Positions 36,301-48,700 of a stretch of DNA of 64,000 nt are shown piece by piece (position 1 is the first letter of the stretch; every line of letters starts with the position of its first letter). The stretch covers positions 134,494,196 to 134,558,195 of the forward strand of contig CM035423.1 of assembly GCA_020310875.1 (NCBI GenBank), read 5' to 3'. Source of the DNA: Ceratopteris richardii. Its lineage: Eukaryota > Streptophyta > Polypodiopsida > Polypodiales > Pteridaceae. A program made the position numbers and the translations under genes. Below the pieces are notes generated by a model. It was not told the DNA's origin. It did not search any database and was given only the letters and a program-made list of their open reading frames with translations.

Positions 36301-38339
36301 TGGAACCACCCAGGGCTCCTTGAAAAGGTAAAATCATTCTTGACCCATTATACAGATGTTTTTGCCTGGCATTATAAAGACTTAGAAGGAGTGCTTGTAA
36401 CTTATGGAGAGCACAGAATCCCTCTGGTTGATGGAGCCAAACCCATAAGAGGGAAGAGTTATAGACTTAATCCAAAATATGCTGAAGCTGTCTATGTGGA
36501 AATACAGAAGAGGCTAGACTTACAAGTAAGGAAGTACCTTTTAAATGGGAAGAAGAGGAGGAAAAAGCATATCAAACATTACGGTCAAGGTTAGTGTCTG
36601 CTCCTATTTTGATCACACCTGAGTGGTAAAAAATCTTTCATATACATGTAGATGCCAGTGCCTATGCAGTGGGGGCAGTTTTGACACAACCTAATGAAGA
36701 ATTTAAAATGGACAGACCAATTGAATATGCCAGTAGAATCTTGACCAAGGCTGAAAGGAATTATAGTACTACAGAAAGGGAAGCCCTAGCAATGGTCTTT
36801 GCTGTCCAAAAATTCCGTCATTACTTACTGGGAGTAAAATTTATTATTATAACAGATCACCAACCACTAAAATACTTACTCAACAAACCACAAGCCACTG
36901 GTAGAATATGGAGGTGGTTATTGTTGTTCCAAGAGTTTGATTTTTCTGTAGTCCATAGACCAGGTAAAGAAAATGTTATGGCGGATCACCTATCCAGAAT
37001 CAATATGACAAATCAAACTAGTGGAATCAATGATGATTTTCCAAATGCTCATCTGTTTGTTGTACAAGCTCAAGGGTGGTATTATGATATCAAAAATTTC
37101 ATTAAAACTGGGTTGTATCCAGAAAAGGCTAGTGCTGTGCAAAAGAAGAGACTGCTAATCAAGAGTAGACCATATACCTTCATTGAAGATAAATTGTATA
37201 GACAGGGCAAGGATGACAGGTTTAGGAAGTGTTTGGAAGAAGAAGAAGTGAGGGAAGTCCTTCACTCTGCACATGCAGGTACAGGTGGTGGGCACCTTCC
37301 AAGGCATATTATGAGTCAGAGGATACTGGATGCTGGTTTATGGTGGCCTACACTATTTAAGGATGCAGATGAATGGGGAAAGGCATGTGACGTTTGCCAG
37401 AGGTGTGGTCCTAAGCCAACAAAGTAGAGGCATAACCCCTTGATTGTTTCCACTTCCTGGCAACCATTTGAGAAGTGGGGGCTAGATTTTGTAGGGCCCA
37501 TCTACCCTCTCGCAATTCCAAAAAAAGAAAAATATCTCTTGATAGCTACAGATTATGCGACAAAGTGGGCTGAAGCTATTGCCTCCCCCGACTGCACTGC
37601 CCAAACTGTTGCTGATTTCATTTAAAGTAGCATCATTTGTAAGTTTGGATGCCCACTTGAAATTTGTACAGATCAAGGTACCCATTTTGTCAATAAGGTC
37701 CTGCAGGAAATTTTCAACAGGTATAGAATTCTACATAGGACCTCTTGTGCTTACTATCCAAGAGCCAATGGATAGGCTGAATCGACAAATAAGGTTTTAA
37801 TCTCAATGTTAAGAAAGGAGTGTATGTTACAACCCACTTCCTGGGGCATTGCTTATCAAGGTACCCTATGGGCATACAGGTTAGCCTACAAAGAGGCCAC
37901 ATGATATTCTCCATTCCAACTAGTTTATGGCATATTGCCCATTGAGCCCTTTGAATTTTTACATGGATCACCTAAGATAGCATTCATGCAGGGCAAGAAG
38001 GATTGTGATGTCTCTCAGAGGCTCGGAGCACTACATAAAGTGGAGGAGATTCGTCTACTAGAAACAAAACAATTGATAGAGACTCAGATGAAGAGGAAGG
38101 AGGCACATGATCGACATCTGTGGAACAACAACATTGAAGCAGGCATGTTAGTTCTTCTCCATAGACCTCATCTTCATACACAACTGAGAGGAAAATGGCT
38201 TCCACATTGGGAAGGACCTTACAGAGTCAAAACAATGCTAAATTGGGGTGTTGTGGAGTTAGAGACGCTGAAAGGAGAGGCCTTGCCACTAGTCAACATA
38301 TCCAGGCTCAAGGCCTATCATCAACACACTTGAAGAAGT

Positions 38340-39549
38340 ATGGATCACCTGGAACTGCATAATCTGTCCAGGTTGTACATAGCTTTCTCATCTCATTTTG
38401 CTCAGTTTTAGTAGTTTTCTTTAGCAACTTCATTCTTGTCCCTGGTGTTTTTAGCAAACCTTGAAGGCATTTCATAACCTCTGCAAACAAAAAACTTTTG
38501 GGTATTTTTTGGAAATTTTTCTAGCATTTTTATAGCATTTTTATCCCTTTCCGATGTCATTTTCTTGCCAATTAGGAGGAATAAAAGGCGGCTCTCTGTG
38601 GTTTGATGAAAGAAATTGAACTTAGCCCTGTGGAAAATTTAATGAGAAATTTTTAAAGAATTTTTTGGCCATTTTTTTATTTTTCCTTCATTTTTTCTCT
38701 ATTTTTGGGTTATATTTCAAAGAAAAAAAGCCCCCCAGGGCGTTTATTTTGTTTTTTGCCACAAAAAAAAAAAACCCCACCGACACTACCGACCACCATC
38801 CCCCCCCTGTTCTGACAGCCCCCCCATTATTATTTTTTATTTATTTATTTATTTATTTATATTTTTTTCTTTTTTTTAATTTCTTTTCTTTATTTTTTAA
38901 TTATTATTATTTTCTTTTTATTTTTTTTATTTGGGTGTTCGAAAAAGGGACAAAAAACAAAAAACAAAAAAAAAGCAAAAAAAAAAGACCAAATAAATAT
39001 TTTTCATTTTATTTTTGAAAATATGCAATTTATTTATTTTTTTATTTTTTATGGCTTAAACCTTTTGGCTCTGGATCGTGCCTCGGTTGGCCATTTTTTA
39101 CAAAAATGGAGTCATTTTCATGTTTTTTGGCACCTCTCAGTTTTTTACTTTATTTTTCCACATTCCCACTTTTTCTTTGACTTTTGGTCCAAACCCACAT
39201 GTTTTGTGCACAATTACCACATGTTTTTATTTCACCTCATTGGCCACATTGTCTGTTATCACCTCCTCTCACCATATGTTCCATATTTCACATATGCTCC
39301 CTCTGTAGCTCTCCTCTTTGATCATTTTTCCCCTCTCCAGACCCCATAATCCTTCTCCCAATCCCTCCCTTTACCCATCTGCCGAGCCACATCCTTAAAC
39401 CTCCCGACCCTATCCCTCTCCGCCCCATCAGCCCTCCCTGCCCATTCCTTTCTACCCTCCCATTTTGCTTTTCCATAACAAACTCCCACTTCTGGTTCTT
39501 TTCTGGTGCTTGATCTGGTGGAATTGGTTGCTGCTCAGATGTCCTATTC
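38340..39549. other. Noncoding 3' region of element G, T-rich
   Basis: No gene seen. 38,650-39,010 is dominated by runs of T and A; 39,340-39,480 is pyrimidine-rich. It lies between integrase and the LINE. Confidence 0.7.
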
Positions 39550-39563
39550 AAGTTTTGGAGCTC

Positions 39564-40765
39564 CCCCGATCCCCGTCTTCCCGAAAGGCTCCAATCTCGT
39601 GTGCTCCCTTTGGAAGGGCTGGAATAAAGTCAAAAGCTTCACAAGAATTAGTGAGGACTGGAAGTGGGCGGCCGGAATCAGACAAAATGACTCTATCTGG
39701 TTTCCGATACATGGCATCCGGAGTGTGGAGTCGTGGAACATCCAAAATGCCAAGAAGTTATGGAACAAAGGATTCAAAAAATGGAAACACCTCTGGAAAC
39801 ATGACACCAACAACTGGATCAACTTCGAGGATATTGACCCTCGCATAAACATCTCCTACGAAGAATGGAACACTTTGCAAAGCAGATGCCTTGCTTGGGA
39901 TCGTCACAAGACTCGCCTTCTCATGGGACACGACACACCGAACTCGCTTGGTCTCAAATGGCACAATGGAAATAGCCTACTCAAAATCCCAAACATCAAA
40001 GAAACGGCTGACCTCCAGATCAGCCTCAACAAGAAGTGGTGCCTGTCTTGGACGCGGCTTCGGTGGGACATGAAATTCATGGGTATCTGGCACCCCCTTA
40101 TAGAGATTAAGAAGTCTGTCCTCTTATGGCAAATTCTTCATCGAGGAATTTGGACCAACCATAAGGCTAGCAAACTTTGTGGGATCCCTCCTTGGTGCAA
40201 ACGCTGCCACCGTGCTATCGAAGATGTCCCACACATCTTCCTTACTTGCCCCAACTCCTACAGAATCTGGCAGACGGTTGGAATGAAAATCAGACTTCAA
40301 AAACAGCTTAGTTGGAAACAAGTCCTTTTGGGAGAAGCGATCGGCTGCTCCGCGACACTCTGGAACGCCATCAGAGGGGAAGTCCTGTGGAAAATTTGGC
40401 GGGAGAGGTGTGCTCTCAACTTCGGCGATTCCCCCAAGGAGTGGTCGATTGAGAAATCACTATTCCTCCTCGGCAAAAGGATCGTTAACAGTAAGAAATC
40501 CCCCCCCTTCAGGCACCATCAAGTCCTCCTTTTGATCAACAACAAGCTCAAACCCAAGTGGGCCCCGCATGAGGGCGATGAGAGGGTGATTAACCTTCTC
40601 TGTAATGCAACCTAGGATTCAATCAAGCTTCCCCTGCTTTGTGGGATTCGGGGGGTCCCGTGGGCACTAGTCCCCTTCTATTGTACCTTTGTTTCTTAAT
40701 TTAATTCAAGTCCGAGAGAGTAGGCTATTGCCGAACTTCCTTTATATTAAAAAAATAAAAAAAAA
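39564..40765 (+). mobile_element. 5'-truncated LINE (L1-type) inside element G
   Basis: Bounded by a 14-bp target duplication AAGTTTTGGAGCTC (39,550-39,563 and 40,766-40,779), with an A-rich tail (about 40,748-40,767) at the right end. This is the signature of target-primed insertion with loss of the 5' end. Only the C-terminal part of ORF2 is kept. It inserted after G, so it is among the youngest events in the window. Confidence 0.9.
39565..40615 (+). CDS. LINE ORF2 C-terminal fragment with zf-RVT zinc-binding domain
   Basis: Open frame of about 349 codons ending at a stop at 40,613-40,615. It contains the zinc-binding domain found after the reverse transcriptase of plant L1 elements: SVLLWQILHRGIWTNHK, then CKRCHRAIEDVPHIFLTCP with the Cys/His ligands in place, followed by YRIWQ. 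The RT and endonuclease domains are absent because of 5' truncation. The reading frame extends upstream into element G sequence (to 39,506), but that part is flanking DNA, not LINE. It cannot encode an active enzyme alone. The frame is still open, in keeping with recent insertion. Confidence 0.85.
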
Positions 40766-40857
40766 AAGTTTTGGAGCTCTATTTTCATGGTGTCCTTTAT
40801 GCTCAGAGTTTTGGTTATAGCTCTCCGGGACGGAGAGCACATTAGGTGGTGGGCAAC

Positions 40858-41927
40858 TGTTGAGCCCATAAAAGTCATGTTGGTCAAAGTCAACTATAGT
40901 CAAAGTCAAAAGCTCAAAGTCAACTATAGTCAAAGTCAATGTCAAAGTCAATTGGTCAAAGTCAACTGGTCATAGTCAACAAGGTCAAGGTCAAAGTCAA
41001 CAGGTGCAAAGTCAAAGTGCTAAAGTACAGGTGTCAAAGTGCACAGGTAGTGCACAATTAACTGTCCACAAAGGGTAAATTGGAGAAAGTGGGTTGCAGG
41101 TTGCAGAGGTATTTTCTCTAATTTCCCTAAGGTTCAAAGTGTGTTTTAAAGTGTTTTGGAAGGTTCAGGTGAACCCCCCCTTAGGTGCAAAAGTGAAGAC
41201 TTAAAAGGAAATGTGAAGGTATGTGAAGCGGCAACGTACACACAAGTGAAAGTATGGCCCCCCATTAAAATTTTGGGTTTTAGTCTAAAATCACTACAGG
41301 ACAAAACAGTGAGTCGTTGGCTGCCACTTGGAAAGACAATCTTGGGACATCAAAGTGAGCACCAAGATACCGTTGCAGTTAGGAGCGTACGTGATCGGCA
41401 CACTCAAATCAAGGCAAGGTCTATTCTTGGACCAATCTTAGAGTAAGCAAGGGAAGCATAGGCTAACTGAAGCAAGAGCGGGAGTGCAACAGTCACCAGT
41501 GTGCGACGCAGAGAAGTGGAAGTGTAAGGTGCATGGAGAGTGACTAAGGATTTGTGCAGAGAGTGCTAAGCTATACTCCCCCAAGGATCTCAAGGTCTCA
41601 CTGCAGTGTGCGCGTGCCGACAGAAGGTATTCACTCCTCCCCCTTGTGGAAGCTTGGTGCAAAGTGTGCACAAGGATAAGCTTGAAACAGGTGGAGGTCT
41701 GGTGCAGAGGAGGCCGGCGGCAAGAAGACTTTGGGATATTTGGTATTTTGTAAGTGGGCACTCTGTGGGATTGTGCACAGAGGTATTGGCTTGCCTTGTA
41801 CTTCAAACATTGTAAATGTCTTACTGTAATCAATCGGCAGAAGCTTCTAGGTGTATTTTCTCTTCTTGTTTCTTCCCTTTTCTCCTACAAACCCTCAAAC
41901 TCCTTCTCGTCTAAGAATCCCCCAACA
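40858..41927 (+). repeat. 3' LTR of element G
   Basis: Begins TGTTGAGCCC and ends CCCCAACA, with inverted termini TGTTG/CAACA, about 1,070 bp. It holds the same W-box-core cluster (about 40,880-41,020) as the 5' LTR. Confidence 0.9.
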
Positions 41928-42264
41928 ACCCCTGTGGCCCCACCATCACCTCCACCCCCTCCAACCCCACCGTCCCCTCCACTTTTTCCCCAACCCCCCC
42001 GCGGCCCCCACCATCACCTCAACCCCCTCCAACCCCAACGCCCCCTCCTTTTCCCCCACCACCCCTGCGGCCCCCACATCACCCCGACCCCCCTCCAACC
42101 CCACCGTCCCCTTCTTTTTCCCCCACCACCCCTGCGGCCCCCACCATCACCCCGACCCCCTCCAACTCCACCGTCCCCTCCTTTTTCCCCCACCACCCCT
42201 ACGGCCCCCACCATCACCCCGACCCCCTCCAACCCCATTGTCCCCTCCTCTTTTCCCCACCACC
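41928..42264. repeat. 67-bp C-rich tandem repeat, about 5 units
   Basis: Unit of about 67 bp with CCCCCACCATCACCCCGA and CCCTCCAACCCCACCGTCC. One more unit lies at 32,240-32,312, left of G, so G inserted inside this array. Confidence 0.88.
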
Positions 42265-43275
42265 CCACATCCCTCCACCACTCCACACCACCCCACAGCC
42301 CTCCACAAACTCCACACCACCCCACAGTCCTCCACCACTCCACACCACCCCACAGCCCCCACCACTCCACACGACCCCACAGCCCTCCACCACTCCACAC
42401 CACCCCACAACCATCCACCACTCCACGACCCCCCACACAACTCCACACCCACCCCACAGTCCTCCACCACTCCACACCACCCCACAACCCTCCACCACTC
42501 CACACCACCCCACAGCTCTCCACCACTCCACACCACCCCACGGCCCTCCACCACTCCACACCACCCCATGGCCCTCCACCACTCCACACCACCCCACAGC
42601 CCTCCACCACTCCACACCACCCCACAGCCCTCCACCACTCCACGAGCCCCCACAAAACTCCACACCACCCCATAGCCCTCCACCACTCCACACCACCCCA
42701 CAGCCCTCCACCACTCCACACCACCCCACGGCCCTCCACCACTCCACACCACCCCACAGCCCTCCACCACTCCACACCAACCCACAGCCCTCCACCACTC
42801 CACGGCCCCCCACACAACTCCACACCCACCCCACAGCCCTCCACCACTCCACACCACCCCACAGCCCTCCACCACTCCACACCACCCCACGGACCTCCAC
42901 CACTCCACATCACCCCACGGCCCTCCACCACTCCACACCACCCCACGGCCCTCCACCACTCCACACCACCCCACGGCCCTCCACCACTCTAGACCACTCC
43001 ATGGCCCTCCACCACTCCACACCACCCCATGGCCCTCCACCACTCCACACCACCCCAGAGCCCTCCACCACTCCACGACCCCCCACACAACTCCACACCA
43101 CCCCACAGCCCTCTCCACCACTCCACACCACCCCACAACCCTCCACCACTCCACACCACCCCACAGCCCTCCACCACTCCACACCACGCCACGGCCCTCC
43201 ACCACTCCACACCACCCCATAGCCCTCCACCACTCCACACCACCCCACAGCCCTCCACCACTCCACAAACCCCCA
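42265..43275. repeat. 28-bp minisatellite, about 36 units (F 3' LTR)
   Basis: Same unit as 27,031-27,345 but about three times longer. Minor variants (AGCC, ACGGCC, ATGGCC) are interspersed. Confidence 0.95.
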
Positions 43276-44581
43276 CAAACTCCACAAACCCCACAAACCC
43301 CACAAATCCCACATTTTTCCACGACCTCACATAAGGCTCTCATACAGTTTTGGATGGATATTTGGAGGATCATTTCTTAACCAAACCCTACAGTGTTATA
43401 TATCGTTGGAAAGCTCTCAGAGTATTTTCCAATGATGCAATAATAACTTTGAAATCTTGGATCAATTTTTGACCACACCCCAAAAACCCCCACAACCCCC
43501 CATAGCTCACCCCTATTCCCACCCAACACGCAACCACAAACCCCACAAACCCCACACAACTCCACACAACTCCACACCCCTCCACAACCCTCCACAAACC
43601 CCATAATCTCTCTCAACTTCCCACAACTCACCTCCCACACCGCTCACTTAATATGAAGGATCAAAAGCTACTACAAAAATTAGGTGAAGGATGTGCTTCT
43701 CATGGTCATTCAAACATCACGGGCGGCACAAAATGAGGATCTCAGCTTGCATTCAAAAGTGACAGTGAAGGTGTAAGTGTAAAAGTGAAAGTGGAGAAAT
43801 GACTCTTGCCACCAACCATTCATGACGACTGCCTATTTTTGAGGATCCAATTCAAGATTGGTGGCATATTTGATCTACCCCTCCAATTTTGGGCAATCAA
43901 TCGGCGCATGATCAGTGGACGTGAGGAATCGGTAAGGCCCTCCTGACCTATAGGAGCCTATAAAAGCAATGGATTTGTGTTCATTTGAGATACATTCAGA
44001 TACACACATTTACATACGTACGTACAGAGGTCCTCTCTTTGCACTTTGTGGCTTCAAGCCTACTGTAGGAAGTCACTCTGTGGTGAGGAAACAGAGCGTG
44101 GGCTTCGCAGTGGAGGGCTAATATCACTATAGTGTGAAGAGAGTGGCTTGGTTTTGTCATTTAGTGAGAGTCATTGGTATTTCATGCCCTTTCCCTTAGA
44201 GCAAGTCTTCATACTTTGTATTGATAAGTGCTAGTCTGCATCTAGTTGTGTCGATTGTACGGATTGGAAGAATCCCTTGTATTGATGTTGTTTAGTTCTG
44301 GAGTGGCATGTTAGCCTAGAGCATGAACTTTTGAGCATCTCTTTTGCCTATGTTGTAATTATCTGATTTGAACTAAGGAGTGGATGGTCTTCCATCATTG
44401 TCATTTTTTCATTAATACTTTCTTGAGTATTCACAACTCTGTGCAACCATTGATATCTGCCTGCTCACAGAAGTGTTAAAGGGTATATTTCCCTAAGGAG
44501 AACCTCCCTTGAGTAGGTGAAGTACTGAAATGCTTGCTACATGCTCCTGTTAAAAGTAGATACCCCAGTACCTCCTCTACA

Positions 44582-45130
44582 CATATGTATGTGTATGTTC
44601 ATGTGTATGTGCATGTGTATGTGTCTGTGTAAGTGTATGTGTGTATGTATGTGTATGTGCATGTGCATATGTATGTGTGTGTATATGTATCTATGTGCAT
44701 GTATATGTGTAAGTGTATGTGTGGGCATGTATATGTGTATATGTATGTATGTGCATGTGTGTGTATGTGCATATGTGTGTGTACGTATGTGCATATATAT
44801 GTGTATGTGTGTGTATATGTACGTATGTGCATGTGTATATGTATGAAACATGCATGTGCATGTGGATGCATTTCCATTTGCATCCATGTGTATATGCATG
44901 CATGTGAATGTGCATGCATGTGGATGTGCATATACATGTATTTAAGTATGTGTTAATGTGTGTATGTGTATGTATATACGCAATAATGCATGAATGCAAG
45001 TCTTTTTATGTGGTTGTAGAAATGTTTGTGCATATGCATGTGTATGTGTAAGTGTATGTGCACTTGTATGTGTGTATGTGCATGTGTATATGTGTTAATG
45101 TGCATCTTCATGTATAAGTGTATATATGCA
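44582..45130. repeat. ATGTGT-type microsatellite
   Basis: Degenerate TATGTG/CATGTG repeat like 590-2,406. Open frames of Cys/Val/Tyr/Met are artefacts. Confidence 0.92.
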
Positions 45131-45254
45131 TATCAATAAGTGTGAGGATGCTAAATAATGAAAATAACACAATTCAAATGATATACAAAGAATGGAAATT
45201 TTACTTTCAATAGTTAGCCATATTTTTTGCTTGGTTGACTTCTTGAATAACCTA

Positions 45255-45345
45255 CAATAAAGAGAGAGAGATAATTCAAAGAGAGAAAGAGGTAGAAAGA
45301 GAGAAACAAAGAGAGAGACAATAAGATAGAGATTAGATAAAATAA
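45255..45345. repeat. GA-rich low-complexity stretch
   Basis: AGAGAG and AAAGAGAG runs. 45,131-45,474 otherwise shows nothing recognisable. Confidence 0.85.
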
Positions 45346-45474
45346 CAATTCAGCAAGTGATTGTTTCAGCTCGTAAGCATAGCACAATTGTGAATGTTGG
45401 GGAGCTCTTCGATCAAATGCATGTAGATGCCGATCAAAGAGCCTACAATATTTTTATTTTTTTCATCAAAAACC

Positions 45475-45755
45475 TATTGTGTAATTGATGCTAAAGCATC
45501 ATAAATCCCTATCCAATTAGCATCACATACGTGATGATAATTAGCGTCACTTATGCAGCACAAATAAACGTCGCATAAGTGATGCTTTTTTTAATCGTTG
45601 CTTTAGCGACACTCGATGTAACCATCACATATCCTATCACACCACACATCGATAAAAATGTCAATTTTTTGGTCATTTAATTGATGTTCCACGCTCGATG
45701 CTTGTTGCGATGCTTATGCAATGTTATAGCGATGAAATTGTGTTGCATTAACCAT
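45475..45755. mobile_element. Possible CACTA-type transposon end (subterminal repeats)
   Basis: Contains a cluster of short motifs in both orientations: GATGCTAAAGCATC (palindrome), GCGTCACTTATGC against GCATAAGTGATGC, TTGCTTTAGCGAC, GTTATAGCGATG, ACCATCGCTA. Dense short inverted motifs of this kind are typical of En/Spm (CACTA) ends, but no CACTA terminus or transposase is seen. It ends where copia E gag begins. Confidence 0.3.
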
Positions 45756-48700
45756 CGCTAGGCTCTTGCTTGGGATACACTTATCACTTTATCCAAGACA
45801 AGGAATGAGGCTCGTGTTGCTTACCTCTAAAAATAATTAGAGAGTGAGCACATGAACGAAGGAGATTCCATGGATAGTTTTCTAACAAAGATCAAAGATT
45901 TGAAGGAACAATTGATTTTTGCTGATGAAGTCTTGCCTAATAGTTCACTTGTGCAGATTGTTTTGAATGGTCTTCCCGATTCATATCAGAGTTTTGCTTC
46001 TACTCTTCGTTTGATGATAAAAGGAACTCCAAATGCGTTAACATTTGAGGAGTCAGTTTGTGTTATGTTGCTGGAAGATCAATTTAGGCAAAAGAGGTCC
46101 ATTATGCATGTTGCAGATCAAGCTTTCCTAGCTAATTAGAAGGGCAAAGGTAAATGGATCTCTTCTACTAGTAAGCAGAAATCTGTTAATTCTGCACAAT
46201 CAAAGAAGGATGATAGAGGCAAGAAGACAACAGAAAAGCAAAAATTGTTTTGCAAATACTATAAAGCAAATGATCATGTCATAAAGAGTTGTCCAAAATT
46301 GGCTGCTAAAGACCCAAAACAAAGTCTGCTAATCTTGTGCAAAATGAAGAATGGACATTTACTATTGTTTGTAGTTTTGAATCATCTTCACATGAACAAT
46401 GTATGTGTGTAGTAGACTTAGATGTTTAGTACTTTGATAGTAGGGCAACCAAACATATTACCTCACATCACATTTTCGTCACTTTACTTGAGCCTACCAC
46501 TACAAGGAATATTGTCAGATGCGCCAACAACTCCTCTTATCCTGTTATGGGAGTTGGTGATCATTATGACTACTACTGATGGTAGTTCTTTTATATTGTT
46601 AGATGCTTTATTTTTTCCAAGGATCAAGAAAAATCTTGTTATCAGTTTGAGCCTTAGCCAAGATTGGCTTTGTTGTGAAATTTATTGATGACAGATGTAG
46701 AGTTCATGATTTGTCAAATAGCAATGTCATTATTGCTTCTGGCATCTTATGTTGTGGGCTATATAAGCTCATACACTATGGGAAATTTGTGAATGATTCA
46801 GCATGTGCAGTACATGATTCTCAAGCTTTATCAGATGCAAAGTTTTGACATGAACACTTTGGTCATCTGAATTTTGCTAGTTTGCTACACTTGCAGAAAT
46901 TCGAAATGGTGTCCTTTTGCCCAAACTTGAGGCACCTAGTAAACATGTACATGAAGGTTGTATTTTCGAAAAAATGAAGCATTTCTCCTTCCCAAAAGAT
47001 GGTTGAGTTGAAGCTACTTAGAAATTGAAGCTTGTTCATAGTGATGTGTGTGGTCCTATGTAGACATCCTCTTTTGGGAACTATCTTTACTTCGTGACTT
47101 TCATCAATGATCTTTCTAGGCATGCATGGGAATATCCATTGAAAACAAAGTCTGAAGCATTTATGCACTTCAAATAGTTTATGGTTTTGGATGAAAATCT
47201 ATCAACATGTAAAATGGGCACCCTCCATTATGATCGACTGGGGAATATATGTTTTCTAATTTTAATGCATTTTCGTCTGAACATGGGATAAATTGTCAGT
47301 GTATAGTGCCATATACACCTCAATAGAATGGAGTTGTTGAGCAGCAGAACATGTCAGTCATGGAGATGGCGAGGTGTATGGTCAAGAATCAGGCTTTACC
47401 ATATATTTCTGGCTTGAGGCTATCATGTGTGCAACATATGTACTTAACAAGTGTCCCACTAAAGCATTGCAATCTATCACTCCATATGAGGCTTGGCATG
47501 GTTGCAAGCCATCTATTCCTCACTTGTGTGTTTTTGGTTTTCTAGCATATGCATTAATGCATGAACAACAATACAGGAAATTGGATTTTTAAGGAGTGAA
47601 ATGTATTTTTGTTGGTTATAGTTTTGAAAGAAAAAGGTTATCATCTATATCATCCATAGAGTAAACACATTTTGGTTAGCCGTGATGTTGTTTTTGTGGA
47701 AGATGTTATTCAGCCATTACTTTAATGTACTAAGGAGACAACAGTTAGCTCCAAAGATGTGTATGACACTTTGCTACCTCTTTTTACAGGTGGACAGTCT
47801 AGTGCTAGTCCTAATAAGGGAACTTCTCAGCCTTTAGAGGTTTCATCTAATGGTACAGATCATTCCACTTTTTATGCATATTTACATGATGCACTTGTTG
47901 ATGAGAGAAGTGATATTGAGGAAGTAAAAACTATGCCAAAATGGTTGGTGCAAACTTTGCGCGATAGCAAATTAGATGCATCTCTATCATATCGGACTCA
48001 TTGAGGCTCTCATAGTGCCTCTTTTACATTAGATTGCTATGTTATGGCTGCCTCTAGTCTTTGTGATGAGAATGAGCTTGTTCCATTTGATGAAGCACAA
48101 AATTTTGAAAATTGGATGGCTGCTATGCAATATGAATATGATGCTATAATGAAGCATGGTACCTAGTCTTTATGTGACTTGCCTCCAGGCAAGAAGGCCA
48201 TTAGCACTAAGTGGTTATACAGCTGAAGCGTAAGCCTGATGGAACAGTTGACAGGTATAAGGCTAGGCTTGTTGCAAAGGATTATGCTAAGGAAAGAGAC
48301 ATTGATTTTGATGAGACCTTTGCTCCTACTTGCCAAATGACTACTGTTCATAGCATCTATGCACTTGGGCTAGACATCAAAGCTTCATTTCTAAATGATG
48401 ACTTGCATGAAGAAGTGCATGTTTTTCAGCCCCATGCCTTTGTGCAGAAAGGGCATGAAAACCAAGTGTGCAGGTTGAAAAAGGCATTATATGATTTAAA
48501 GCAAGGACCACGTGCTTGGTATGAAAAGATACATGCCTATCTGATTGCACATGGTTTTGAGAGTAGTCCAACTTAGAGCATCTTATATGTTAAGTGTGCA
48601 AATGATGTGCTTTTGATCATCGTTGTGTATGTTGATGACATACTGAACACTGTTCCACATGAGAAGCATATTGCTGATTTTAAGGCTGATCTGCATGCCT

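Larger units (their letters stand above)
32315..41927 (+). mobile_element. Ty3/gypsy non-chromovirus 'G' nested in F's 3' LTR (fossil, both LTRs present)
   Basis: 9.6-kb plus-strand element including a 1.2-kb LINE. Parts: 5' LTR, primer site, gag (about 33,516-34,560; LLSRLNIKFPSFKG like F, a Glu/Gln-rich coiled-coil-like stretch around 34,230-34,400, CCHC at about 34,433-34,475), protease (about 35,385-35,640; VDGGSGINLMP), start of reverse transcriptase (about 36,290-36,510), RNase H (about 36,650-37,000; TDHQPLKYLLNK), integrase zinc finger and core (about 37,260-37,900), integrase C-terminus to about 38,330, a long noncoding 3' part and the 3' LTR. It is a close relative of F with a different LTR. 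Broken, with several breaks. The two LTRs are very similar by eye, so it is a young insertion, younger than F. Confidence 0.9.
27031..44581 (+). mobile_element. Ty3/gypsy non-chromovirus 'F' (fossil), its 3' LTR split by element G
   Basis: Plus-strand element: 5' LTR part 27,031-28,681, primer site, gag N-terminal region (about 28,725-29,145; LLSRLNIKFPTLKG), reverse transcriptase (about 29,400-30,260; YSFLDGFSGYNQI, FMDDFSVFSG), RNase H (about 30,400-30,770; SDHQPLKYLI), integrase zinc finger and core (about 31,050-31,640; CHICQRC, WGLDFIGPISP), integrase C-terminus to about 32,070, purine tract, then 3' LTR. No chromodomain is seen; FLDGFSGYNQ and DDFSVFS fit the Tat/Athila-like (OTA) group. 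No protease is recognised. Element G occupies 32,315-41,927. Broken, with several breaks. Confidence 0.88.
41928..44581 (+). repeat. 3' LTR of element F, second part (after G)
   Basis: Continues the LTR begun at 32,178: five C-rich 67-bp units (41,928-42,264), a long 28-bp minisatellite, then the 1.3-kb unique part shared with 27,345-28,681. It ends CCTCCTCTACA at 44,581. Confidence 0.87.

Noticed and set aside
38665-39018. Phe/Leu-rich frame resembling a membrane protein
   Set aside because: Translation of T-rich low-complexity DNA with no other support.
39506-39563. Extension of the LINE reading frame to an upstream ATG
   Set aside because: This part lies before the target-site duplication and belongs to element G flank.
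41754-43373. Frames of 230-410 codons on both strands (His/Pro/Thr on plus, Gly/Val/Trp on minus)
   Set aside because: Produced by the 28-bp and 67-bp C-rich repeats; 28 is not a multiple of three, so the pattern cycles through frames and yields repeat proteins in every frame.
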